Origin: Nannobrachium achirus
Lineage: Eukaryota; Chordata; Actinopteri; Myctophiformes; Myctophidae
DNA: 64,000 nt
Reading direction: 5' to 3'
Assembly: GCA_963921795.1 (NCBI GenBank)
Contig: OY997652.1
Location: 60,449,756 to 60,513,755 of the forward strand
The notes beneath the pieces were generated by a model. That model did no database searches. It saw nothing but the letters and a program-made list of their open reading frames with translations, and was not told the origin of the DNA. Positions 1-10,860 of this stretch are shown here, piece after piece. The position numbers were made by a program, and so were the translations under genes. How positions within the stretch are numbered: the stretch's first letter is position 1; every line of letters starts with the position of its first letter.

Positions 1-528
1 ACCTTTCTGACTTTTGGTTGGGGTCTTTCCTCACCGGGGACCCCCCAGACAGACCCCTGAGCCTATCTCAGTAATCGCTCTGCTCCTGCTCCAGAACAAT
101 GTTAAATGATATCATAATTGAAGCATAAAAGTTGTAGCTGGGCTCTGGAAACAGAAATGAGTAGTAGCAAATAACAGGGGTCTTCCACAGGGGGTCCGGG
201 ACCCCTGGGGGGTCCTCATAGTTACTAATGGGGGTCCACCAAATCTTTATGGGATCTTCTTTTTTACATTTGAAACTTTGAATGTTTTTAGATATCCTGG
301 GTTATGTATTGTACTTTGCAGGGATTGCAATGATTAAGGTATTGCAACTTACTTTGGGTGTGCAGAACAACGTGTCTATTTATTGCACTGCACTACCCAC
401 TGACAACACAACACGCACACCTCTTTGTATTGTCACCCCAAAACCCTCACCCTATCCAAAAGCCCATGGTCAATTATGCCCAAAGAGATTCACTACAATA
501 CAGTAATTTCAGACATGCAGGATCTATT

Positions 529-552
529 CATCTTCATCATCATCATCATCAT
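529..552. repeat. (CAT)n microsatellite
   Basis: Short run of CAT triplets; the same run is at about 4626-4649 in copy 2. Confidence 0.8.
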
Positions 553-894
553 CTTCAATGTCCAACCTAATAGTGTTGACACAGTCTCCACCATAGCATA
601 GAGTGAAAAGCAGGTTATTTGACTAGCTGCAACGTCCCTTGCAAACTGCTTTTCAGTCACATTATGAGCTCAAGTACTGCCTTTGGAGCAGGGAGGGCAA
701 GACACCTGACTGGAACATACCCTCCACTCTCTGAATTCCATCTATTTTCTTCAATTGGTGGGCAATTTGACAGGTATGATTTATCCCTCATTGTAACGTA
801 GTTGGCACAGAGGATATGTGGTAACAGTGCAGCACAAGTTGGAGGTAGCATCTGAGTTCCCATTTGAGTAATTGCAGGGTAGTTGGACCTTTCC

Positions 895-2455
895 ACCTTA
901 TCTGTCATTGGATGATGCAAAAACATTGATCTATGCTTTTGTCTTCTCCAGACTAGACTATTGCAATGCACTTTTTTCTGGCCTACCAAAGAAAACTACA
1001 GATCGACTTCAACTAGTCCAAAATGCAGCAGGGTGCTAACTAAAACTAAGATGAGAGAACACATCACTCCAGTTTTAGCCTTGTTACACTGGCTCCCAGT
1101 TGGTTTTAGGATTGATTTTAAAATTCTCTTACTTGTTTATAAAAAGGAGTGTGAGTCTGGTCCGTGTAGCCGGCAGTAAGTCGGACCTGTTTCCGGTGGG
1201 AGTTGGACTCCGCCAAGGCTGCCCTTTGTCACCGGTTCTGTTCATAATTTTTATGGACAGAATTTCTAGGCGCAGCCGGGGGGCGGAGGGTGTCGAGTTC
1301 GGTGGCGGGAGGATCTCATCCCTGCTTTTTGCGGATGATGTGATCCTCTTTGCTGCTTCGAGCAACGACCTCCAGCTCTCCCTGGGGCGGTTCGCCGCCG
1401 AGTGTGAAGCGGCCGGGATGAGGATCAGCACCTCCAAGTCCGAGGCTATGGTTCTCAGCCGGAAAAGGGTGGAGTGCCCACTCCAGGTCGGGGAGGTGGC
1501 CCTGCTTCAAGTGGAGGAGTTCAAGTACCTCGGGATCTTGTTCACGAGTGATGGAAGGAGGGAGCGGGAGATTGACAGGCGGATCGGGGCAGCGTCCGCA
1601 GTAATGCGGACGCTGCACCGGTCCGTTGTGGTGAAAAGAGAGCTGAGCCGCAAGGCAAAGCTCTCGATTTACCGGTCAGTCTACGTCCCAATCCTCACCT
1701 ATGGTCATGAGCTTTGGGTAATGACCGAAAGAATGAGGTCGCGAGTACAAGCGGCCGAAATGAGTTTCCTCCGCAGGGTGTCTGGACTAAGCCTTAGAGA
1801 TAGGGTGAGGAACTCAGACATCCGGGAGGGACTCGGAGTAGAGCCGCTGCTCCTACACGTCGAGAGGAGCCAGTTGAGGTGGGTCGGGCATCTGGTTAGG
1901 ATGCCTCCCGGACGCTTCCCTGGGGAAGTGTTTCGGGCACGTCCAACCGGGAGGAGACCTCGGGGTCGACCCAGAACACGCTGGAGAGATTATATCTCTC
2001 AGCTGGCCTGGGAACGCCTCGGGATCCCCCCGGAGGAGCTGGTGGAAGTGGCTGGGGAGAGGACTGTCTGGGCTTCCCTGCTGAGGATACTGCCCCCGCG
2101 ACCCGGACCCTGACCGGAAAAGCGGAAGAAGACGAGTACGAGTACGAGTACGAGTTGTTTATAAATCTCTTAATGGTCTGGCACCGTCGTACCTCGTCGA
2201 CTGCCTGTCTAGATATGAACCAAACCGCCCCCTCAGGTCTTCTACTGCAGGTCTGCTCGATGTGCCCTCAATGACTTATAAGAAATATGGTGAAGCGGCT
2301 TTCTGTTTCTATGGGCCGACAGCCTGGAATAAACTTCCATCACACCTAAGACAGGCACCCTCTGTGGATAGCTGTAAAGCACAGCTTAAGACCTATTTTT
2401 ACACTCTTGCTTTTGGGTGCCTGATATATTTTATGTCCACCCTGTCTGTAAAATG
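895..2455 (+). mobile_element. L2-type LINE 3' coding fragment inside copy 1, split by a later LINE
   Basis: Translation gives the C-terminal tail of an L2-like reverse transcriptase: DYCNALFSGLPKKT, then HWLPVGFRIDFKILLLVYK, then AWNKLPSHLRQAPSVDS. The copy at 4990-5515 has the same fragment uninterrupted. Here it is cut at 1143/2155 by the Rex3-like insertion. Only the end of ORF2 is present; the catalytic RT and endonuclease are missing. It was part of the DNA element before the tandem copies separated, since both carry it with the same flanks. Confidence 0.75.
1144..2154 (+). mobile_element. Rex3-like (RTE clade) LINE, 5'-truncated
   Basis: An open frame to 2113 encodes the second half of an RTE-type reverse transcriptase: RQGCPLSPVLF, the catalytic FADDVILFA box (about residues 70-80 of the 337-codon frame), KYLGILFTSDG, and the C-terminal RPRGRPRTRWRDY. 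This wording matches the fish Rex3 group as I know it. The 3' end is a short (ACGAGT)n run at 2132-2154, typical of RTE elements that end in tandem repeats rather than poly-A. It is flanked by an 11 bp duplication TTGTTTATAAA (1133-1143 and 2155-2165), and the uninterrupted site is seen at about 5230-5240. It lacks the endonuclease and the N-terminal half of RT, so it is dead on arrival. The intact frame implies a recent insertion. Confidence 0.85.
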
Positions 2456-3661
2456 TTTTTATTATAGAGCTCTTATTGACAGACTTGTGTGCAGACACAC
2501 GAGGGAGGGAGAGAAGGAAAAATGCGACCGCCTTCGTTGAGAGCAGGTTCATGGTCATCACCATCAGGCTTCAAGTTGGCATTGACCCATGTACTTTGGA
2601 GATTCCAACAAATGTTCTTCCCCAGTCAGCAACAGGTAGATTGTGTAGGCCAAGGAACCCTTGACATTGTGACATCCTATAACTTATCGATATTCTTTTT
2701 TTTGTACCTGTTGCAAATTTCAGAGAAGTAACAGGAGGACATCAGTGTCTGGTGACCAAACACATATATCTCACAAAGCACCATAAGCAGTAGAGGCAAG
2801 GACTTGAGTAATCAGGGCCTATTCATGTGTGTGCACTTCCTCAAAATCATGTCCCTTGATGAATGTATTGTATTGTCTAACACAAAAAAATGTTATAAAT
2901 AATACTGAGAATACTAATAAACGTATACTTAAAAATGTTAAAAGTTTCAAAAAAAGTTTCAAAAAATATCCCATCAAGATTTGGCGGGCCCCCTGTAGTA
3001 ACTCTGAGGACCTCCCAGGGGTCCCGGACCCCCTGTGGAAGACCCCTGGTATTTGCTACTGCTCCTTTTTGTTTTCAAAGCCCAGCTACAACAACTTCTA
3101 TGCTTCAATTATGATCTGATTTAACATTGTTCTGGAGCAGGAGCAGAGCAATTACTGAGATAGGCTCAGGGGTCTGTCTGGGGGGTCCCAGGTGAGGAAA
3201 GACACCAACCAAAAGTCAGAAAGGTTATTCTGGCTGCTTTAAAAGTGTAATAAACAAACTCAGGATGTTTTAAAACCTACAAAACAACTCTAATATTATG
3301 AAAATTGGACATTAACTGGCTGGCGTACTGTTCTGGGTGGTCCCAAAAGAGATAACCCGCAGAAATGGGGTGGGGGTCCGGAATATTTTACACCCATCAT
3401 TTACTCATTTGATTCCTTGACCCAGAAAACATAGGATTGGCATGTTTAATTAAGTTTCTAGGTTGTCTAGAAGCCAAGATAGCACAAATTATGTATTTTA
3501 TGTCGGCCATTTTGAACGTCCAAAATGGCAGCTTTGCAGGTTTCTGTGCAAATGCAAACAAAGATTTCTGGATTCCCCATGCTCTGAAGATTCCAAAAAT
3601 GTATAGTTTTACTAATCCCCACAAATTTTGAACGAAAATACATAGTGAACCTGACTAGTCC

Positions 3662-6600
3662 GGTTCACTATGTTAAGGAATGTTTATTCGTTCAAAATTT
3701 GTGGGGATTTGTAAAACTATACATTTTTGGAATCTTCAGAGCATGGGGAATCCAAAAATCTTTGTTTGCATTTGCACAGACAACTGCAAAGCCGCCATAT
3801 TGGATGTTCAAAATGGCCGACATAAAATACATAATTTGTGCTATCTTGGATTCTAGACAACCTAGAAGCTTAATTAAACATGCCAATCCTATGTTTTCTG
3901 GGTCAAGGAATCAAATGAGTAAATGATGGGTGTAAAATATTCCGGACCCCCACCCCCTTTCTGGGGGTTATCTATTTTGGGACCTCCCAGAACAGTACGC
4001 CAGCCAGTTAATGTCAAATTTTCATAATATTAGTGTTGTTTTGTAGGTTTTAAAACATCCTGAGTTCATTTATTACACTTTTAAAGCAGCCAGAATAACC
4101 TTTCTGACTTTTGGTTGGGGTCTTTCCTCACCGGGGACCCCCCAGACAGACCCCTGAGCCTATCTCAGTAATCGCTCTGCTCCTGCTCCAGAACAATGTT
4201 AAATGATATCATAATTGAAGCATAAAAGTTGTAGCTGGGCTCTGGAAACAGAAATGAGTAGTAGCAAATAACAGGGGTCTTCCACAGGGGGTCCGGGACC
4301 CCTGGGGGGTCCTCATAGTTACTAATGGGGGTCCACCAAATCTTTATGGGATCTTCTTTTTTACATTTGAAACTTTTAATGTTTTTAGATATCCTGGGTT
4401 ATGTATTGTACTTTGCAGGGATTGCAATGATTAAGGTATTGCAACTTACTTTGGGTGTGCAGAACAACGTGTCTATTTATTGCACTGCACTACCCACTGA
4501 CAACACAACACGCACACCTCTTTGTATTGTCACCCCAAAACCCTCACCCTATCCAAAAGCCCATGGTCAATTATGCCCAAAGAGATTCACTACAATACAG
4601 TAATTTCAGACATGCAGGATCTATTCATCTTCATCATCATCATCATCATCTTCAATGTCCAACCTAATAGTGTTGACACAGTCTCCACCATAGCATAGAG
4701 TGAAAAGCAGGTTATTTGACTAGCTGCAACGTCCCTTGCAAACTGCTTTTCAGTCACATTATGAGCTCAAGTACTGCCTTTGGAGCAGGGAGGGCAAGAC
4801 ACCTGACTGGAACATACCCTCCACTCTCTGAATTCCATCTATTTTCTTCAATTGGTGGGCAATTTGACAGGTATGATTTATCCCTCATTGTAACGTAGTT
4901 GGCACAGAGGATATGTGGTAACAGTGCAGCACAAGTTGGAGGTAGCATCTGAGTTCCCATTTGAGTAATTGCAGGGTAGTTGGACCTTTCCACCTTATCT
5001 GTCATTGGATGATGCAAAAACATTGATCTATGCTTTTGTCTTCTCCAGACTAGACTATTGCAATGCACTTTTTTCTGGCCTACCAAAGAAAACTACAGAT
5101 CGACTTCAACTAGTCCAAAATGCAGCAGGGTGCTAACTAAAACTAAGATGAGAGAACACATCACTCCAGTTTTAGCCTTGTTACACTGGCTCCCAGTTGG
5201 TTTTAGGATTGATTTTAAAATTCTCTTACTTGTTTATAAATCTCTTAATGGTCTGGCACCGTCGTACCTCGTCGACTGCCTGTCTAGATATGAACCAAAC
5301 CGCCCCCTCAGGTCTTCTACTGCAGGTCTGCTCGATGTGCCCTCAATGACTTATAAGAAATATGGTGAAGCGGCTTTCTGTTTCTATGGGCCGACAGCCT
5401 GGAATAAACTTCCATCACACCTAAGACAGGCACCCTCTGTGGATAGCTGTAAAGCACAGCTTAAGACCTATTTTTACACTCTTGCTTTTGGGTGCCTGAT
5501 ATATTTTATGTCCACCCTGTCTGTAAAATGTTTTTATTATAGAGCTCTTATTGACAGACTTGTGTGCAGACACACGAGGGAGGGAGAGAAGGAAAAATGC
5601 GACCGCCTTCGTTGAGAGCAGGTTCATGGTCATCACCATCAGGCTTCAAGTTGGCATTGACCCATGTACTTTGGAGATTCCAACAAATGTTCTTCCCCAG
5701 TCAGCAACAGGTAGATTGTGTAGGCCAAGGAACCCTTGACATTGTGACATCCTATAACTTATCGATATTCTTTTTTTTGTACCTGTTGCAAATTTCAGAG
5801 AAGTAACAGGAGGACATCAGTGTCTGGTGACCAAACACATATATCTCACAAAGCACCATAAGCAGTAGAGGCAAGGACTTGAGTAATCAGGGCCTATTCA
5901 TGTGTGTGCACTTCCTCAAAATCATGTCCCTTGATGAATGTATTGTATTGTCTAACACAAAAAAATGTTATAAATAATACTGAGAATACTAATAAACGTA
6001 TACTTAAAAATGTTAAAAGTTTCAAAAAAAGTTTCAAAAAATATCCCATCAAGATTTGGCGGGCCCCCTGTAGTAACTCTGAGGACCTCCCAGGGGTCCC
6101 GGACCCCCTGTGGAAGACCCCTGGTATTTGCTACTGCTCCTTTTTGTTTTCAAAGCCCAGCTACAACAACTTCTATGCTTCAATTATGATCTGATTTAAC
6201 ATTGTTCTGGAGCAGGAGCAGAGCAATTACTGAGATAGGCTCAGGGGTCTGTCTGGGGGGTCCCAGGTGAGGAAAGACACCAACCAAAAGTCAGAAAGGT
6301 TATTCTGGCTGCTTTAAAAGTGTAATAAACAAACTCAGGATGTTTTAAAACCTACAAAACAACTCTAATATTATGAAAATTGGACATTAACTGGCTGGCG
6401 TACTGTTCTGGGTGGTCCCAAAAGAGATAACCCGCAGAAATGGGGTGGGGGTCCGGAATATTTTACACCCATCATTTACTCATTTGATTCCTTGACCCAG
6501 AAAACATAGGATTGGCATGTTTAATTAAGTTTCTAGGTTGTCTAGAAGCCAAGATAGCACAAATTATGTATTTTATGTCGGCCATTTTGAACGTCCAAAA

Positions 6601-6726
6601 TGGCAGCTTTGCAGGTTTCTGTGCAAATGCAAACAAAGATTTCTGGATTCCCCATGCTCTGAAGATTCCAAAAATGTATAGTTTTACTAATCCCCACAAA
6701 TTTTGAACGAAAATACATAGTGAACC
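3662..6726. mobile_element. Long-TIR DNA element, copy 2 (complete, 3.07 kb)
   Basis: Complete copy with inverted ends of about 730 bp: 3662-4390 against 5998-6726. The tips are GGTTCACTATGT and ACATAGTGAACC. TGACTA follows the right end of both copies and also lies just before copy 2 (3652-3657), so a 6 bp target duplication or a tandem duplication of the whole unit is possible. Between the arms are about 600 bases of unassigned sequence and the L2 LINE fragment. No transposase frame is visible. Arms match at roughly 90 per cent by eye. Confidence 0.8.
4990..5515 (+). mobile_element. L2-type LINE 3' fragment inside copy 2 (empty site for the Rex3-like insert)
   Basis: Same L2 C-terminal coding fragment as in copy 1, continuous here. 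The frame shifts once near 5128, so the part coding DYCNALFSGLPKKT and the part coding KTKMREHITPVLALLHWLPV lie in different frames. The sequence TTGTTTATAAATCTCTTAAT near 5230 is the unoccupied target of the LINE at 1144-2154. Confidence 0.75.
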
Positions 6727-6732
6727 TGACTA

Positions 6733-7240
6733 TAAGGATGTCCATAATTATAACACCAGAGGCAGCGCCACAGATCACTTCCAACCCAGAGTAAAAACCA
6801 ACAAAGGGTCAAACTCGTTTTTCTGCTATACCACCAAAATGTGGAAAGCCTTACCGAAGGCCATAAAGGAGTGTGGATCACTAGCATCCTTTAAAATTGC
6901 CCTGAAAAACCACTTACAGGCAGCAGCCGTTCGCAACTGGTAAAAAAAAATGAACCTAGCCCAACCCTACCCTCCCCTGCCCCTTCTTTGTATATACTGT
7001 TTGTTTAGACTTACTGTTTTCTTTTTTGTTTTTCTTTACATATGTACTGCATAGTACTGTGTTCTATTTGTCTGTCATTCAATGTTATATGAGATACTTC
7101 AATGGTTTCCAGTGGAAATAAGCTTAGTCTTTTCATGGATCTCCTTTTAGTAGACCTTGTACCAGTGAACTGTACCGTCATGAAACTGTACCTTTTCCTA
7201 TGCAAACTTCTAATAAAGTCTTCAATCAATCAATCAATAG
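6733..7240 (+). mobile_element. LINE 3' end with (TCAA)n tail
   Basis: Bases 6823-6942 translate to SNSFFCYTTKMWKALPKAI followed by SLASFKIALKNHLQAA and a stop, the usual tail of a CR1/L2/Rex1-type LINE ORF2. A ~280 base 3' UTR follows, ending TTCAATCAATCAATCAAT at about 7222-7240. The same family ends lie at 28553-29062, 46087-46450 (plus) and 27776-28088, 36262-37437 (minus). 5'-truncated. Confidence 0.75.
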
Positions 7241-7560
7241 TACACAAGGTAGGGTTTTATGAGTATACGAATAATCTATTTTTGAGGTCTTGTACATTGA
7301 AGCTTGCTGACTTAGTTGATTTCAAAACTGCTCAACTAATGTTTAAGGCAAGTAATAAACTACTTCCCGCGAGCATTCTGGAAATACATTTTAAACAAGC
7401 AAGTGCTCAGACCACTCGAAAGAGAGTGCATTTCAGTTTGTGGAGTAAAGATTTGGAACAGTTTGACAGATGATATTAAACACAGTAATATTCTCTTACA
7501 ATTTAAACAAGACTCAAATCCAATATCCTGGCTAAATACAGTAAAACATAGTCTTCTTTT
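7241..7560 (+). mobile_element. Second LINE C-terminal fragment
   Basis: Two overlapping frames give LVDFKTAQLMFKASNKLLP, then TTRKRVHFS and VKIWNSLTDDIKHS. This is the C-terminal pattern of a jockey/CR1-group LINE and resembles the end of the longer LINE at 38466-40130 (DLVDLKIAIIMYKAHHK, GVSTWNSLD). At least one frameshift (about 7420) separates the pieces. Confidence 0.6.
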
Positions 7561-7724
7561 TATTTTAGTCTTTTTGAGTTTTATTTTCATTTTTATTTTT
7601 ATATTTTATATTATAGTGACATAGATAATACTCTATAACAGTATAAAAGTCAAATCACATATGCTTATTAAATAGGTGTTAATGGCAATAGCTTCATAGG
7701 GATTTTAAATCCCTCAAATGGTCA

Positions 7725-8115
7725 CAAATGCTTTAATCTGCTACTGCTGATATATTGGGGTTTTCATTTACGTTTTATTTCATTTTCATTCTCTTTAGAA
7801 GGTAAACTTGTATACCGTACTCTTATAACATATTACTGTATCTTAAACCATGAATATGTAGGATAGGCATTCTTGATTTGCTATTGTTGATATATATGGG
7901 TTTGACGCACATGTTCCTTTATTTGCATATACTTCTTTATATGGTGAACCTGTACACCCCTTTAACATATTACTGTATCCTAAACATGCAGGACAGGCAC
8001 TCTTTGATTTGTTATTATGCTGATGTATTTGGGGCTTGTAATTACAGTTTATTTTTATTTGCATTCTCTTTATATGGTAAATTTGAACACTTTTATAACA
8101 TTAATGTATTTTAAA
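7725..8115. repeat. Degenerate ~125 bp tandem repeat, about three units
   Basis: Three diverged units each hold a GGCATTCTTGATTTG-like stretch, a TGATATAT/TGATGTAT stretch, TTCTTTATATGGTAAA-like and TATTACTGTATC..AAAC. AT-rich, no coding frame. It may be the 3' part of the preceding LINE. Confidence 0.5.
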
Positions 8116-8450
8116 CCTGCAGGCATGTATAAGCTTTTTTTTTAGCTTCAGCCTATTCCTTTTGATCACCTTAAACAGTGTATGTCTAAGTGTCCCAACA
8201 CATTATAAAGGTTCTTTCAGATTGAAATTTGTTGTATGCGAGCTATTAAAGGCTACTTAACATGTTAATTCCATTTTCTACTGTAATCCATAGAAGAGCT
8301 TGCATCTTGGGAATGGTCTTATTGTGTCTAAAATGACATCAACAAGAGCTAGGAATTGGTTGTTGATACAAGTAGGCTACACCTAATTACAGGTAAGTCT
8401 AGTTACTCTTACTAATGCCTTTAATTATCAATTTTACTTTATCTGTTTAT
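8116..8450. other. AT-rich sequence with nothing recognised
   Basis: I see no gene, clear repeat or element end in this stretch. Confidence 0.5.
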
Positions 8451-9462
8451 TTAGCTGGGACATGGGTCAGTGACGTGACGCCCCAAAAATTTGTTTTTAA
8501 AAAAACTTTAAATTGCAGGCATAAAAGTTATTTACTTTTGTTCTACTCACTCTCAACCTTATGGAAATACATTTTGTTTTTAGATATTTTATTGGAATCA
8601 GACTTTATTCAGCAGTTTGTTGTACTTGTGCCTAAAATCGTCATATGGTGTGACATGAAAATAATTGTTCATAAAATGAAAATGGAGTACATCTTTCTTA
8701 AGTTACTCACTTTATCAAAGTCCTTTATCATAACTAACCAGTGATCCACTATAGTTTTTTGAAAATTAATTATATCTGTATATTTCTTTCATAATCGACA
8801 CTCTGTGTGAGGCCCATGTTCATGATCTTACAACATATTTTAAATGTATTCTGTCAAAACTTTCTCTAAAATTACACAAATATTTGTGACTCTTCCTGAT
8901 AATATTCTCTATGTAATCCATAAACATTTTTTTGGTTTAATCATTAATAAAGGTATGATTTTTCACTATTTGGAATGTCACACCAAATGATTTAGTGTCA
9001 CACCGTATGATCATATCTTCATGTGTCAAAGCAAACTGTGTTTTAACCTACCTATTAGTGAGTACTGAACTTTACTGATTGATTAAACAATTACCCAGGA
9101 TAACATGGCCTTAATATTTCTGAACAGGATATTATTGTAGGGCTTTAACATGGGATAAGAAAGAATTGTAGTAGTAGATGGATGATGAGGATGTGCACAG
9201 GAATGCTACGCACACCTAAGTCTTCTGCCGGCCCACGGCAGAAGGATCCTAAAGAGACAATAAGGCGCATAGCCACACTTGGAGCCAAGGCAACATTTTA
9301 TTAACACCAATTAGTGGAAACAGAACTCAGCATTCAGGTAAATTGCTTTTTTCCGAAGTCTCCTGAACTTGAACACAGCATTTTGTGTTGAACAAATGTA
9401 ATTAGGAATCATGACATTACACCACATCTCCACTAGCTAAAGAGTGCTGGGTTGCGCAACTC

Positions 9463-9529
9463 CGAAAATAGCTGATCGACAAGCTCTCGCAGCACAACGT
9501 GTTGAGAGCTTGTAGATCAGCTATTTTCG
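9463..9529. repeat. Hairpin family copy H1
   Basis: Near-perfect hairpin: CGAAAATAGCTGATC at the left and GATCAGCTATTTTCG at the right, with inner arms CAAGCTCTC and GAGAGCTTG. Member of the GATCTACAAGCTCACAAC hairpin family found about ten times in the window. Confidence 0.8.
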
Positions 9530-9621
9530 CTAGTTTTGTCTCGGGTCCTACCTTAACACTGTCCACTGTCCAGTCCAGTGAGTGAAAGTACAAAAGTATT
9601 AGATCAGATTAGATTATACAT

Positions 9622-9816
9622 TTAGACTGTATTGTACATCAGCCAGTCGTATTTGGTGAGGGTAGCAAACCGGCTGCCTTGTTGCGGTTCTGCTATGCCA
9701 CAGACAACCTCCTGCTCTTCGTAGAAAATGCAGTCTCGCCCCTTTGGCTCCTCTCTCCTTGCTGGGTCATTGTTTAGTTTCTCCCTGTACTTTCTCGTTC
9801 TCTCAGCACTTGTCAT
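9622..9816 (-). pseudogene. Short ORF starting MTSAERTRKYREKLNNDP, possible transposon protein N-terminus
   Basis: A 64-codon minus-strand frame begins MTSAERTRKYREKLNNDPAR, a basic and acidic helix. I associate similar starts (SAER-RKYREKL--DP) with unnamed transposon-like ORFs in fish. After REE the frame becomes unremarkable and ends at 9622, so it is either a first exon or a remnant. No catalytic domain is visible. It sits inside the motif-rich locus at 8450-10366 and could be the start of that element's own gene. Function not assigned. Confidence 0.35.
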
Positions 9817-10477
9817 TTTCCAGCTGACAAAAGAAATGGAATGTATAGTTTAAGACAAAGAGAAAATATTGTTTAGATTGAAACAATATGTTAAGGTTTC
9901 TGTGAAGGGGTTTCTGCTCCGTCTGATGAATTTGAAGTATCACTGAATGAAGCTAAATTACATTTTATGTAAAAATGTTTAAAACAAATGTTTAAATGTA
10001 CAAAAGAAACATGGAACTTTGTTATTTATTGTTATATCTGTAGTTAAATACAGTATAAATCATATGGTGTGACAATCAAGTCATATGGCGTGACAAGCAG
10101 ACATGTCACACCATTATGATTAAGTGTCACACCATATTACGTTTTCTGCATTTAGGTTTACCTTGAGGCTACTATGTACACATTAGCATGCTAACAGCAT
10201 GCTAGCTATAACAAAGCAACCTAGATCTACATGGAAATATGACCAAAACTTCAAATAACTTAAGCTTTTTTTAATGAAAAGGTGTCACACCAACAGACAT
10301 CCAAAGTGGTGAGTTTGTCAAAGTTTCAACAAGATGGCATTTCATGAAAATGTTAAAATCATAACTGGTCAGGGTACTAAAGTATCGTTAGATTTTCAAT
10401 AGGAATTCAATTTTAAAAAATCATTTTTCTCTCAATTTTCTAATTTTCTAGCTCCCCATAAAATCAAATATTGGTTC

Positions 10478-10860
10478 ATTTTTCCAATTTCCTAGCTTGC
10501 AAAAAAATCAGGAAAATGCTTCAATTTTTTAAATGTGTGATTCATATTTGTCATTATTTGATTTGGAACCGACAAAGGAAAAACATCTTTAAAAAAGGTA
10601 TTTTTCATTTTTTACCACATTACGAATATCAAAAATGGACCAATTTTTCCAATTTTCTAGCTTGCAAAAAAATCAGGAAAATGCTTAAATTTTTTAAATG
10701 TGTGATTCGTCTTTGTCATTATTTGATTTGGAACCGACAAAGGAAAAACATCTTGAAAAAGGTATTTCTTAATTTCTTACCCCATTACAACAATCAAAAA
10801 ATGGGCCCATTTTTCCAATTTTCTAGCCCACAAAAAAATCAGGAAAATGCTTAAAATTTG
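10478..10860. repeat. Subterminal ~170 bp tandem repeat, 2-3 units
   Basis: Units share CAATTTTCTAGC, then GCAAAAAAATCAGGAAAATG, TGTGTGATTC, CATTATTTGATTTGGAACCG and ACAAAGGAAAAACATCTT. Starts are spaced about 170 bases apart (near 10494, 10660, 10826). Mirrored at 22690-22930 and partly at 13500-13740. Confidence 0.65.

Larger units (their letters stand above)
1..3651. mobile_element. Long-TIR DNA element, copy 1 (left end outside window)
   Basis: This stretch is repeated almost base for base at 3662-6726. The offset is about 4097 up to base 1143 and 3075 after base 2165, the difference being the 1022 bases added by a LINE insertion. Its last ~730 bases (about 2923-3651) are the reverse complement of its left end, of which only about 1-292 is in the window. 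The right tip reads ACATAGTGAACC and is followed by TGACTA. No transposase is visible, so it is probably non-autonomous. The interior holds an L2-type LINE fragment that both copies share. Superfamily not recognised. Confidence 0.75.
8450..10366. mobile_element. Left half of a locus rich in TGTCACACCATATGA motifs, split by the giant element
   Basis: Copies of the motif (T)GTCACACC-ATATGA, in either orientation and with small changes, lie at about 8641, 8976, 8995, 10060, 10081, 10104, 10124 and 10282. On the other side of the 12.67 kb insertion they recur at 23154 and 23354. The left part contains GTCAGTGACGTGACG (about 8467) and the right part contains GTTACGTCACGTCAC (about 23527), an approximate inverted pair. 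I infer a decayed transposon-like element of about 2.5 kb that the giant element later interrupted. Family unknown. Confidence 0.45.

Noticed and set aside
3437-3926. Frames around MACLIKFLGCLEAKIAQIMY on both strands
   Set aside because: They lie in the inverted ends of the long-TIR elements and are copied with them; not conserved proteins.
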